Positions 7,030-14,594 of a DNA stretch of 17,426 bases are shown here, one piece after another. The DNA is from Lachnospiraceae bacterium. Its GTDB lineage: Bacteria > Bacillota_A > Clostridia > Lachnospirales > Lachnospiraceae. Within the stretch, counting starts at the first letter, position 1, and each line of letters starts with the position of its first letter. The stretch spans positions 1 through 17,426 of the forward strand of contig JAILDD010000238.1 in NCBI GenBank assembly GCA_024689605.1, read 5' to 3'. Both the position numbers and the translations under genes were made by a program. The notes under the pieces were generated by a model that saw nothing but the letters and a program-made list of their open reading frames with translations, did not search any database and was not told where the DNA came from.

Positions 7030-7629
7030 ATGGCGGATTTTGATAAAGAGATAAACGATATCAGCACCATGTCTGAACTTGATGATATGAAACGCAGGCT
7101 TTTTAAGGAAAAGGTCAGTCTGTCTGCGGAAAAAAACGAGATTCAGGCACAAAAGGATGAGCTGAAATCGCAGCGTAAGGCTCTGATGCAGGAACGCAAA
7201 CAGCTTGAAAGGGAAACCAGACAGCTTTCCATAAAGATGAATGAGCTGAAAGAGTCTGCCGAATTTGAGCGCAGGCGTCTCAAAGAGGATGAGGACCTTC
7301 TGTCCAGGAAAAAAAGCCTTATAGAAAATGCTTACAAGAACATGGAGCAGGATAAAAAGAATATCCGGCGGGAGTATGAGCATATAGAGCGGACCAGGGA
7401 AAGTCTCAGACGTGCCGAACAGATCCGCAATGAAAGAAAAGAAGTCTATGCAACGGGGCTGTTTTTCAGAGGTGTAAACAATCCGATAGCTCTCAAGAAA
7501 AGATATAAGGATCTGATGAAGATCTATCACCCCGATAATATCAGCGGGGATCCTGAGATAATACTTAAGATAAAGGAAGAATACGAAGAACTTTGCCTTC
7601 AGTTCGGAATGAGCGGAAGAAGGGCATAA
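7030..7629 (+). CDS. Coiled-coil protein with C-terminal partial J-domain (HPD motif)
   Basis: Residues 20-138 are one long charged heptad-type helix rich in K, E, R and L, predicted to form a coiled coil. Residues 150-192 look like helices II and III of a DnaJ J-domain: 'RYKDLMKIYHPDN' with the diagnostic HPD at 167-169, then 'IKEEYEELCLQFG'. The usual J-domain position at the N-terminus is not used, and helix I is unclear. Proteins with J-domains stimulate the ATPase of DnaK, so this may recruit DnaK to whatever the coiled coil binds, which is inference. The ATG at 7030 has AGGA 4 nt upstream. An 82-nt gap separates it from gerW with no terminator seen, so it is probably the last gene of that operon, and a strong terminator follows. 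Confidence 0.8.
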   Translation: MADFDKEINDISTMSELDDMKRRLFKEKVSLSAEKNEIQAQKDELKSQRKALMQERKQLERETRQLSIKMNELKESAEFERRRLKEDEDLLSRKKSLIENAYKNMEQDKKNIRREYEHIERTRESLRRAEQIRNERKEVYATGLFFRGVNNPIALKKRYKDLMKIYHPDNISGDPEIILKIKEEYEELCLQFGMSGRRA

Positions 7630-7651
7630 CTAAAAAAGAGGAAATGTATAA

Positions 7652-7680
7652 AAAAATCACATCTCAACGATGTGATTTTT
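7652..7680. terminator. Bidirectional rho-independent terminator
   Basis: A perfect 12-bp stem (7652-7663 with 7669-7680, core ATCACATC/GATGTGAT) has loop TCAAC. Runs of T follow on both strands. It lies between two converging genes, the coiled-coil/J-domain gene and rpmB, and can stop transcription from both. Confidence 0.92.
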
Positions 7681-7710
7681 CTTTTGCTGATTTAATTACG
7701 AAACCGTTAC

Positions 7711-7896
7711 TTACGCTCTCTCAACAGCACCGCTCTTTAAGCAGGTAGTGCATACATGCAGATGCTTAGGAGTTCCGTTAACGACACATTTTACATTCTT
7801 TATGTTTGCATTCCATATATGATTTGATCTTCTATGAGAATGGCTGACATTGTTGCCGAAATGCTTTCCCTTGCCGCAGATATCACATTTTGCCAT
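7711..7896 (-). CDS. rpmB: 50S ribosomal protein L28
   Basis: This is a component of the large ribosomal subunit. The 61-residue sequence starts 'MAKCDICGKGKHFGNNVSHS' and shows the L28 hallmarks 'SHRRSNHIW' and 'NVKCVVNG'. Two CxxC pairs (C4/C7 and C49/C52) identify the zinc-binding form; zinc-free paralogues lack them. The start is ATG at 7896 with a GGGAGGT ribosome binding site (complement of 7906-7912) 9 nt upstream. A longer in-frame extension exists but covers the leader and promoter and has no support. It is transcribed alone from a divergent promoter shared in space with yloU and ends at the bidirectional terminator. The same divergent rpmB/yloU order occurs in Bacillus subtilis. Confidence 0.97.
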   Translation of the reverse strand: MAKCDICGKGKHFGNNVSHSHRRSNHIWNANIKNVKCVVNGTPKHLHVCTTCLKSGAVERA

Positions 7897-7911
7897 GGCC
7901 TTTACACCTCC

Positions 7912-7929
7912 CTTTTGGATCTTTTGGAT
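7912..7929 (-). repeat. 9-bp direct repeat next to the rpmB ribosome binding site
   Basis: Two head-to-tail copies of CTTTTGGAT on the plus strand (7912-7920 and 7921-7929) appear in the rpmB leader RNA as AUCCAAAAG twice, with the GGGAGG site continuing from the second copy. A short hairpin (stem 7951-7955 with 7962-7966) lies further upstream in the same leader. No function is known to me; it may be chance. Confidence 0.5.
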
Positions 7930-7975
7930 TCTAATCTTTATAAAGCCCTGTGCGGCACTTACCGCAACGAAACCT

Positions 7976-8004
7976 ATTTTAACAGAAGCTATTATGATTT
8001 GCAA
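7976..8004 (-). promoter_or_regulatory. Promoter of rpmB
   Basis: On the minus strand TTGCAA (8004-7999), a 17-bp spacer and TAAAAT (7981-7976) preceded by TGn form a strong sigma-A-type promoter. It predicts a leader of roughly 70 nt before the rpmB start. Confidence 0.75.
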
Positions 8005-8017
8005 GAGTTTTTTTTGT

Positions 8018-8046
8018 TTGCATTGATAACACAAATCCGATATAAT
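8018..8046 (+). promoter_or_regulatory. Promoter of yloU-fakA
   Basis: TTGCAT (8018-8023), 17 bp, TATAAT (8041-8046). It is back to back with the rpmB promoter; the two -35 elements are separated by 13 bp of T-rich DNA. The expected start site is about 40 nt before the yloU ATG. Confidence 0.78.
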
Positions 8047-8094
8047 CAGACATAGTGTTTTACAAGAAATAATCTTTTGCAAAGGAGGTTTTGC

Positions 8095-8451
8095 ATGAAG
8101 AGTTCCATAGATACACATATGGGCAGCATCAGGATCAATGATGATGTGATAGCTCAGTACGCAGGTACGGTCGCAAATGAGTGTTTCGGAATAGTGGGCA
8201 TGGCCAGCGTAAATGTAAAGGAAGATTTAGTCCGTATCTTAAAAAAGGATAATGTCAACCGCGGCATTACTGTTAAGAATGAGGGGGGAAAGCTTGTTCT
8301 TGATTTTCATGTGATAGTTGCTTACGGAGTTAATATACCGGCTGTCACGGAAAACCTTGTGAACAACGTTCGATATAAAGTTGAGGAGTACACGGGACTG
8401 GAAGTTGTAAAGATCAATATTTATGTCGAAGGCGTTCGAGTGATCGATTAA
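8095..8451 (+). CDS. yloU: Asp23/Gls24 family envelope stress response protein (YloU-like)
   Basis: This is a small (118 aa) alpha/beta protein of the Asp23/Gls24 family. Family members associate with the membrane or envelope in several Firmicutes; the molecular role is poorly known. Family features are 'GSIRINDDVIAQYAG' near the N-terminus, 'ECFGIVGMASV', the beta-strand 'LVLDFHVIVAYGVNIP', and 'VRYKVEEYTGLEVVKINIYV' towards the end. The start is ATG at 8095, chosen for AAAGGAGG (8081-8088) 6 nt upstream; the TTG at 8077 would lie before that site. The fakA-like gene starts 16 nt after the stop, matching the yloU-yloV pair in Bacillus subtilis, so the two are co-transcribed. Confidence 0.93.
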   Translation: MKSSIDTHMGSIRINDDVIAQYAGTVANECFGIVGMASVNVKEDLVRILKKDNVNRGITVKNEGGKLVLDFHVIVAYGVNIPAVTENLVNNVRYKVEEYTGLEVVKINIYVEGVRVID

Positions 8452-8467
8452 GGAGGAGTGACTTAAA

Positions 8468-10177
8468 GTGGCTACTACTGTTTTAACCCCGCAGCAGATG
8501 TGCACCATGTTTCTTGCGGGTGCAAAAGAGCTTGAGGCTCACAAAGAACATATCAATGAATTAAATGTTTTCCCTGTGCCGGATGGCGATACGGGTATGA
8601 ACATGACGCTGACAATAATGTCGGCAGCAAAGGAAGTATATGCATTAAAAGATCCGAATATGCAGGATTTCTGCAAGGCAGTTTCTTCAGGTTCCCTCAG
8701 GGGGGCCAGGGGTAATTCCGGCGTTATCTTAAGCCAGCTTTTCAGAGGTTTTACCAAAGTGGCAAAAACCTATGAGGAGCTTGATGCTGCGGTTATTGCC
8801 GCAGGCTGTGAAAAGGCTACCGAGACAGCCTATAAAGCCGTAATGCAGCCCAAGGAAGGAACTATACTCACAGTTGCCAAGGCTGTTTCCGAAAAGGCTA
8901 CTGCCTGTGTGCGCAGGGGTGAGACTGATATAGAAGTGATTCTTACCGAGCTTATTGCCGGAGCAAAGGTTGCTTTGGACAAGACGCCTGAGCTTCTGCC
9001 GGTACTCAAAGAAGCCGGCGTGGTTGACTCCGGAGGTGCCGGCCTGGTCTGTGTGCTTGAAGGTATTCTTGCTGGCCTTCAGGGAAAAGGCATAGCTTTT
9101 ACTACAGAAGCTGCTGAAGGCGGGGAAAAAGCTGAAACTGAAAAGCGTACGGCAGAAAAATATAAATTCCTTTATCATACGTCTATTGCGATGCTGCTTG
9201 ATAAAGAGATGAACCATCATGAAGAGGCTGTAATAAAGAAGTATATTGACGCTGTAGGAGATACATGTGCATACACCATTGAAGGACGTATAGTAAATAT
9301 GTCGCTTAATACTAACGATCCCGGCATGGTGATCCAGAAGGCTCTTAAGTATGGTGAACTTATAGATGTAGTGGTTGAAAACAGACGCCAGAAAAAGTCT
9401 GCGAAGGCAAAGGAGGCTGTAAAGACTGAAGCAGAAGTTAAGGAAGAAAATACAGCTACTGAAAAGAACGAAGAAGCAGCACAGAACCGTGTGATAGATG
9501 TGTCTGCAGGTGTTTCCAAGGATAACGGTTTTGTACAGATTTCCGTAGGTGACGGAATGACAGAAATTTTCAAGAGCCTTGGGGTGGATGTCATCGTTGA
9601 GGGGGGACAGACCATGAACCCCAGCACGGAGGATATCCTGAAGGCAGTGGAAATTGTAAAGGCACCTGTTGTTTATGTTTTCCCTAACAACAAGAATGTG
9701 ATAATGGCCGCTGAGCAGGCTGCTAAGATCAGCAAGGACAAGCAGGTGGTTGTTGTTCCTACAAAGACTGTCACCCAGGGAATCACGGCAATGATATCCT
9801 ATGTTGAAGGCGCTTCCGTGGAAGAAAACAAAGAAGCAATGCTGGCTGATATACAGAATGTAAAGACCGGTGAAGTGACTTATTCCGTAAGGGATACTTC
9901 TATTGACGGAACAGAGATACATCAGGGCGATTACATGGGCATCGGAGATAAGGGAATACTGTCCGTAGGTAAAGATATCAGTGAAGTTATTGTGGAAATG
10001 CTGGACAAGATGGAAACTTCTGATGCAGAGGTTGTCAGCATCTACTATGGCAAGGATGTGACTGAAGATGATGCGAATAAGATAAAAGAGCTGGCAGAGT
10101 CTAAGTCCCCTGATGTGGATGTGGAACTTGCGTACGGCGGACAGCCAATCTATTACTATATTATTTCGGCTGAATAA
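8468..10177 (+). CDS. fakA: DAK/DhaL-domain protein, FakA-like fatty acid kinase subunit (YloV family)
   Basis: Family knowledge: FakA phosphorylates exogenous fatty acids presented by a FakB (DegV-family) partner, feeding phospholipid synthesis. The N-terminal DhaL kinase domain (about 8-205) carries the nucleotide/magnesium loop 'NVFPVPDGDTGMNM' (33-46) and 'GSLRGARGNSGVILSQLFRG' (75-94). The C-terminal domain (about 350-569) has the family sequence 'GGQTMNPSTEDILKAVE' (379-395). The middle domain (231-307) is unusual: the positions expected to hold a Cys and a His-x-His are H237 and S279-L-N281. A charged low-complexity linker covers 308-345. The start is GTG at 8468 with GGAGGAG about 10 nt upstream. 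No FakB gene is nearby, which is normal. The length of 569 is slightly above the usual 550. Confidence 0.88.
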   Translation: MATTVLTPQQMCTMFLAGAKELEAHKEHINELNVFPVPDGDTGMNMTLTIMSAAKEVYALKDPNMQDFCKAVSSGSLRGARGNSGVILSQLFRGFTKVAKTYEELDAAVIAAGCEKATETAYKAVMQPKEGTILTVAKAVSEKATACVRRGETDIEVILTELIAGAKVALDKTPELLPVLKEAGVVDSGGAGLVCVLEGILAGLQGKGIAFTTEAAEGGEKAETEKRTAEKYKFLYHTSIAMLLDKEMNHHEEAVIKKYIDAVGDTCAYTIEGRIVNMSLNTNDPGMVIQKALKYGELIDVVVENRRQKKSAKAKEAVKTEAEVKEENTATEKNEEAAQNRVIDVSAGVSKDNGFVQISVGDGMTEIFKSLGVDVIVEGGQTMNPSTEDILKAVEIVKAPVVYVFPNNKNVIMAAEQAAKISKDKQVVVVPTKTVTQGITAMISYVEGASVEENKEAMLADIQNVKTGEVTYSVRDTSIDGTEIHQGDYMGIGDKGILSVGKDISEVIVEMLDKMETSDAEVVSIYYGKDVTEDDANKIKELAESKSPDVDVELAYGGQPIYYYIISAE

Positions 10178-10204
10178 GGCTTGATATTCGGAAATTGTGA
10201 CACT

Positions 10205-10233
10205 GAAAGCCCCGCTGTGAACAGCGGGGTTTC
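10205..10233 (+). terminator. Probable intrinsic terminator after fakA
   Basis: An 8-bp GC-rich stem (CCCCGCTG at 10210-10217 with CAGCGGGG at 10222-10229, loop TGAA) can be extended by GAAA/TTTC if one G is bulged. The following T-tract is short and interrupted (TTTCTGTT), so termination may be partial and recG may receive read-through. Confidence 0.7.
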
Positions 10234-10242
10234 TGTTAGGTG

Positions 10243-10248
10243 TATAAT
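10243..10248 (+). promoter_or_regulatory. Possible -10 element for recG
   Basis: TATAAT lies 21 bp before the recG start at 10270, or 39 bp before the alternative start at 10288. No -35 is recognisable 16-18 bp upstream, because that position falls in the terminator stem. Only weak support. Confidence 0.35.
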
Positions 10249-10269
10249 AAATCTTAAAGCTTCGATGGA

Positions 10270-12381
10270 ATGTGTGAGACCGATCATATGACAATAAATG
10301 ATCCCGTAATATCGATAAAAGGAATAGGTGAGAAATCGGCAGCTGCTTTTCGGAAGGCCGGTGTCTTTTCCGTGTCTGACCTTCTTCATTATTTTCCGCG
10401 GACATACTCTGTTGTTCCCGAAGCTCAGAAAATCTCAGAACTGTCAATGGGTACAAGGGCAGTTGTAAAAGGACGGATTATGGGCGGGTGCAGTCTGTTT
10501 TCAAGTAAAGGCAGATCCGTTCTTTCTTTTGATGTAGGGGACGGTACTGGGAAGCTTAAGGTGTATTATTTCGGTATGCCCTATATGAAAAAGAGTTTTC
10601 CGCCCGGACGTACGCTTATTCTTCTGGGAAATGTTTCCTTTAAAGGTGATGTGGCGGTAATGGCACAGCCTAAGGTTATAAGCGAAGCTGAGTATGAAAA
10701 TACAAAAGGAACGCTGGTTCCTGTATATCCGGAATCAGCGGGTCTTAAAAGTGCAGTCATTCTTAAGGCAGTAAAAGAAATCATTTCTGTTTCGGACAGG
10801 CTGAAGGACTATCTCCCGGAGAATGTTATGAACAGAGAAGGACTGGAATCTCTGTCAAAAGTTTTTCATGATATTCATTTTCCGGCATCAAGGGAAGAAC
10901 TGTATGCGGCCAGAAAAAGGCTTGCTTTTGACGAGCTGTTTTTATTCATAGCCAGGATACAGATGATGAAAAGCAGTACTGAAAAGGAAGAAAACAGCTT
11001 CAGGATAGAACAAAAGCTGGCTGGTGATGTCGTGAACAGCTTTATATCAAGACTTCCCTACGAGCTTACCGGAGCACAGCTTAGGGCTATAAATGATATT
11101 AAAAATGATATGACAGGTGAGTGCGTTGCAAATCGTTTGGTGCAAGGTGATGTGGGAAGCGGCAAAACCGTGGTGGCTTTTTCAGCAGCATTAATTGCTG
11201 TAAGCGCAGGGTATCAGGCTGCTATTATGGCACCTACGGAAGTGCTTGCAATGCAGCATTATAATGAAATACTTGAGCTGACGGAACGATACGGCCTGCC
11301 CTTCAGAACAGGTATCCTTACCGGATCTGTGGGGAAAGCGGATAAGAGAAGATGCAAGGAACTGCTTTCGGAGGGAAAACTGAATCTTGTGATAGGAACC
11401 CACGCTTTGCTGGAAGAAGATGTCCTTTTTGATGAACTTGCACTTGTGGTAACTGACGAACAGCACCGCTTCGGCGTTGCACAGAGGAGAACCCTGTCAA
11501 AGAAGGGGGGGACTCCTCATACAGTAGTAATGAGCGCAACCCCCATTCCAAGGACACTTGGACTTATCCTGTATGGCGATATGGATGTTTCCCTGATAGA
11601 TGAGCTGCCGGCAAAACGGCTTGACAGGAAAAATGCAGTGGTGGATATCGATTACCGTGAAACCTTCTATAAATTTCTTGTAAAACATATCAGGGAGGAA
11701 AAGGTACAGGCATATATAATCTGTCCCATGGTAGAGGCGTCTGAGTCAGAGGAGCTGGGAATGGCCGGTGATCTGGCAAATGTGACGGATTATACTGAAA
11801 ATTTAAGGGAAAAGCTTCCGGGGGACATAAGGATAGCTATGCTTCATGGTCGTATGAAGCCATCAGAAAAAAATGAGGTGATGAAAGATTTTTCAGAGAA
11901 TAAGACTGATGTACTGGTATCAACTACTGTAGTGGAAGTCGGCGTTAATGTACCTAATGCCACTATAATGCTGGTGGAAAATGCAGAGCGTTTCGGGCTG
12001 TCCCAGCTTCATCAGCTTCGCGGACGTGTGGGTCGCGGAGATAAGCAGGCTTATTGTGTATTTATGACTGGTACGAAAGGAGATGTGTCAAAGAATACAC
12101 AGAAACGTCTCAATATCCTTAAAGAAAGCAATGATGGTTTTAAGATCGCGGAAGAAGATCTGAAACAGAGGGGACCCGGTGATTTCTTTGGACTGCGCCA
12201 ATCCGGGCTTCCATACTTTAAGATAGCAGATATTTATACTGATGCGGAAATGATAGGACGGGTAAAAGCGGTTCTTCAGGAAATGACAGATGATGGTCAG
12301 GAAGGACTTCAGGCTCTTGAAACGGCACTTCGTGAAAGCGGAAACATAAGCTACAGCGAGTTTCATAGTATATATCTGTAA
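10270..12381 (+). CDS. recG: ATP-dependent DNA helicase RecG
   Basis: RecG remodels stalled replication forks and branched DNA. An N-terminal 'ISIKGIGEKSAAAFRKAG' segment (14-31) leads into the OB-fold wedge domain (about 60-155). Helicase motifs follow: Walker A 'GDVGSGKT' with G298-K-T300, the Walker B box D396-E-Q-H399 followed by RFG, 'SATPIPRTLGL', and motif VI 'QLRGRVGRG' (582-590). The C-terminal part contains 'EEDLKQRGPGDFFGLRQSG', typical of RecG. At 703 residues it is slightly longer than the 680-690 norm. The start is uncertain: ATG at 10270 and ATG at 10288 (697 aa, 'MTINDPVISIKGIG', which fits family N-termini well) both lack a good ribosome binding site. Its place after yloU-yloV matches Bacillus subtilis, minus sdaAB/sdaAA. 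Confidence 0.97.
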   Translation: MCETDHMTINDPVISIKGIGEKSAAAFRKAGVFSVSDLLHYFPRTYSVVPEAQKISELSMGTRAVVKGRIMGGCSLFSSKGRSVLSFDVGDGTGKLKVYYFGMPYMKKSFPPGRTLILLGNVSFKGDVAVMAQPKVISEAEYENTKGTLVPVYPESAGLKSAVILKAVKEIISVSDRLKDYLPENVMNREGLESLSKVFHDIHFPASREELYAARKRLAFDELFLFIARIQMMKSSTEKEENSFRIEQKLAGDVVNSFISRLPYELTGAQLRAINDIKNDMTGECVANRLVQGDVGSGKTVVAFSAALIAVSAGYQAAIMAPTEVLAMQHYNEILELTERYGLPFRTGILTGSVGKADKRRCKELLSEGKLNLVIGTHALLEEDVLFDELALVVTDEQHRFGVAQRRTLSKKGGTPHTVVMSATPIPRTLGLILYGDMDVSLIDELPAKRLDRKNAVVDIDYRETFYKFLVKHIREEKVQAYIICPMVEASESEELGMAGDLANVTDYTENLREKLPGDIRIAMLHGRMKPSEKNEVMKDFSENKTDVLVSTTVVEVGVNVPNATIMLVENAERFGLSQLHQLRGRVGRGDKQAYCVFMTGTKGDVSKNTQKRLNILKESNDGFKIAEEDLKQRGPGDFFGLRQSGLPYFKIADIYTDAEMIGRVKAVLQEMTDDGQEGLQALETALRESGNISYSEFHSIYL

Positions 12382-12388
12382 TTCACAC

Positions 12389-12417
12389 TTGCATGACACA
12401 AACATTTGTTCTATAAT
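12389..12417 (+). promoter_or_regulatory. Upstream promoter (P1) of the topoisomerase operon
   Basis: TTGCAT (12389-12394), exactly 17 bp, TATAAT (12412-12417), starting 8 bp after the recG stop codon. It would give a leader of about 175 nt. Confidence 0.68.
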
Positions 12418-12461
12418 TATTTTCATAAGACAATATTTCAGCTGAAAAATACAATATGTTG

Positions 12462-12491
12462 ATGACGGATGCGTAAGCTTTGTGATATAAT
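12462..12491 (+). promoter_or_regulatory. Downstream promoter (P2) of the topoisomerase operon
   Basis: Extended -10 TGATATAAT (12483-12491) with ATGACG 18 bp upstream (12462-12467). A 6-bp AT-rich palindrome (ACATAA at 12513-12518, TTATGT at 12524-12529) lies just downstream and could be an operator or chance. The rest of the 217-nt gap holds no ORF or terminator that I can see. Confidence 0.62.
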
Positions 12492-12598
12492 GTGGCTTGT
12501 GTGTTTTGGTATACATAAAATAATTATGTTGATTCACTAGCCGAAAGTGCAGATACGTCATTCTTTTTTTGAATTCGTATTTTTGTTTGGAGGTTTTT

Positions 12599-14533
12599 AT
12601 GGCAGCAAATAATAATGATGCACAGAATTACGGTGCGGAAAATATCGTCGTACTGGAAGGACTGGAGCCTGTAAGGGAACGTCCGGGAATGTATATCGGT
12701 TCCACCAGTACAAAGGGACTGAACCATCTTATATATGAGATAGTAGATAACTCTGTGGATGAGCACCTGGCAGGATGCTGTGACCGGATATCGGTTACCC
12801 TGGAAAAGGACGGCTCGGCAACGGTTGAGGATAACGGGCGAGGCATGCCGGTGGAGATGCATGCAAAGGGCGTTTCCGCAGAACGTGTTATTTTTACGAC
12901 CCTTCACGCCGGCGGAAAGTTTGATGATTCTGCATACAAGACTAGCGGAGGCCTTCACGGTGTCGGTTCATCCGTAGTAAATGCCCTTTCCAATCATATG
13001 AAGGTGACCATAAAGAGAAACGGTCATATATATGAAGATGAGTATGAAAAAGGCAAGCCCATTACCAAGCTGGTAAACGGCCTTATCCCTGAGGTTGGCA
13101 ATACAAGGCAGACCGGAACAAAGGTAAATTTCATACCGGACGATACAATTTTTGAAAAGACGGTTTTTAAGGCAGAGGATGTAAAGAGCAGGCTTCATGA
13201 GACTGCGTATCTGAATCCTAACCTTACCATAATCTTCCAGGACCTTCGTGGTGCTGAGCCTGAAAAGATAGAGTATCATGAGCCGGAGGGAATAATCGGC
13301 TTTGTAAAGGCTCTTAACAAAGGTCAGGAAGGCATTCATGATGTGGTTTACTACAAGGGTGAGGCTGAGGGCGTTGAGGTCGAGGTGGCTTTTCAGTACG
13401 TCAATGAATTCAGGGAAGTGGTGCTGGGCTTCTGTAATAATATCTATAACTCTGAAGGCGGTACCCACATTACCGGTTTCAAGACTATGTTTACCAATAT
13501 AATAAATACCTATGCAAGACAGCTTGGTACCCTTAAGGAAAAGGACAGTAATTTCACCGGCCCCGATGTCCGTAACGGCATGACGGCGGTTGTAAGTATT
13601 AAGCACCATGATCCCAGGTTTGAGGGTCAGACCAAGACTAAGCTTGATAACCAGGATGCAGCAAAGGCTGTGAGCAAGGTTACCGGGGACGAGGCTGTAC
13701 ACTATTTTGACAGGAATCTTGAAGTGTTGAAATCTGTCATAGCCTGTGCCGAAAAGTCTGCAAAGATCAGGAAGACTGAGGAAAAGGCTAAGACAAACCT
13801 TCTTACAAAGCCCAAATATTCATTTGACTCAAATGGTAAACTGGCAAACTGCGGTTCCAGGGATGCATCCAAGTGCGAAATCTTTATTGTAGAGGGTGAT
13901 TCTGCAGGCGGCTCCGCAAAGACTGCAAGGAACCGGGAATACCAGGCAATACTGCCCATCAGAGGTAAGATACTTAATGTGGAAAAAGCCAGTATTGACA
14001 AGGTTTTGGCAAATGCCGAGATCAAGACCATGATAAATGCATTCGGCTGCGGTTTTTCGGAAGGATATGGCAACGACTTTGATATTACGAAGCTTCGTTA
14101 TGACAAGATAATAATTATGGCGGATGCCGATGTGGACGGTGCCCATATCTGCACCCTGCTGCTTACTCTTTTCTATCGTTTTATGCCGGAACTTATATCC
14201 GAAGGGCATGTTTACATTGCTATGCCGCCTTTGTACAAGGCAATGCCTTCAAGGGGGGAGGAAGAATATCTTTATGATGACGCTGCTCTTGCAAAATACC
14301 GTAAAACCCATAAGGGAAATTTCACCCTGCAGAGATATAAGGGTCTTGGTGAGATGGATCCGGATCAGCTCTGGGAGACGACCCTTGATCCTGAGCGCCG
14401 TATGCTTAAGCGTGTCAGCATAGAGGATCCCATGATAGCATCCTATACAACTGAACTGCTTATGGGAACTGACGTACCTCCGAGAAAGGCATTTATCCAC
14501 GAAAATGCAAAAGATGCAATGCTGGATGTATAA
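12599..14533 (+). CDS. gyrB/parE: Type IIA DNA topoisomerase subunit B (GyrB/ParE family)
   Basis: This is the ATPase subunit of a gyrase or topoisomerase IV. The GHKL ATP site is intact: 'YEIVDNSVDEH' with E47 and N51, 'EDNGRGMPV' and 'GGLHGVGSSVVNALS'. The TOPRIM domain has E432-G-D-S and D509-A-D-V-D513 for magnesium, plus 'GKILNVEKA', and the C-terminus has 'QRYKGLGEM'. At 644 residues it lacks the large insert found in proteobacterial GyrB. The start is ATG at 12599 with GGAGG 5 nt upstream; the TTG at 12569 lies before that site. The stretch before the TOPRIM domain ('KTNLLTKPKYSFDSNGKLAN') differs from the common RELTRRKS-type sequence of B. subtilis GyrB, and the gene is not beside dnaA/recF here, so it may be a second topoisomerase rather than the housekeeping gyrase. 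Family certain, subtype open. Confidence 0.95.
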   Translation: MAANNNDAQNYGAENIVVLEGLEPVRERPGMYIGSTSTKGLNHLIYEIVDNSVDEHLAGCCDRISVTLEKDGSATVEDNGRGMPVEMHAKGVSAERVIFTTLHAGGKFDDSAYKTSGGLHGVGSSVVNALSNHMKVTIKRNGHIYEDEYEKGKPITKLVNGLIPEVGNTRQTGTKVNFIPDDTIFEKTVFKAEDVKSRLHETAYLNPNLTIIFQDLRGAEPEKIEYHEPEGIIGFVKALNKGQEGIHDVVYYKGEAEGVEVEVAFQYVNEFREVVLGFCNNIYNSEGGTHITGFKTMFTNIINTYARQLGTLKEKDSNFTGPDVRNGMTAVVSIKHHDPRFEGQTKTKLDNQDAAKAVSKVTGDEAVHYFDRNLEVLKSVIACAEKSAKIRKTEEKAKTNLLTKPKYSFDSNGKLANCGSRDASKCEIFIVEGDSAGGSAKTARNREYQAILPIRGKILNVEKASIDKVLANAEIKTMINAFGCGFSEGYGNDFDITKLRYDKIIIMADADVDGAHICTLLLTLFYRFMPELISEGHVYIAMPPLYKAMPSRGEEEYLYDDAALAKYRKTHKGNFTLQRYKGLGEMDPDQLWETTLDPERRMLKRVSIEDPMIASYTTELLMGTDVPPRKAFIHENAKDAMLDV

Positions 14534-14594
14534 GGCTGCGGATTATTGATGAGAAACTTCATAGGAAACAGGATAAAATAAAGGGATTTTGTAG

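Noticed and set aside
7897..8118. N-terminal extension of the rpmB frame
   Set aside because: It would cover the rpmB leader and both divergent promoters. The L28 family start is the ATG at 7896 with a strong ribosome binding site.
8729..10456. 575-codon open frame on the minus strand across fakA and the recG start
   Set aside because: It is antisense to two clearly real genes, has a composition rich in His, Ser, Cys and Arg without any recognisable motif, and runs over the terminator hairpin. It is a shadow of the plus-strand codon pattern.
12569..12598. Earlier TTG start for the topoisomerase B subunit
   Set aside because: It lies before the GGAGG at 12589-12593, which points to ATG at 12599.
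12968..13702. 244-codon minus-strand frame inside the topoisomerase B gene
   Set aside because: Antisense to conserved GyrB/ParE sequence, no motif and no supporting start site; a shadow.
14534..14594. Separate promoter before the topoisomerase A gene
   Set aside because: TTGATG and TAAAAT are present but 22 bp apart, too far for a sigma-A promoter. Co-transcription with the B subunit gene is more likely.
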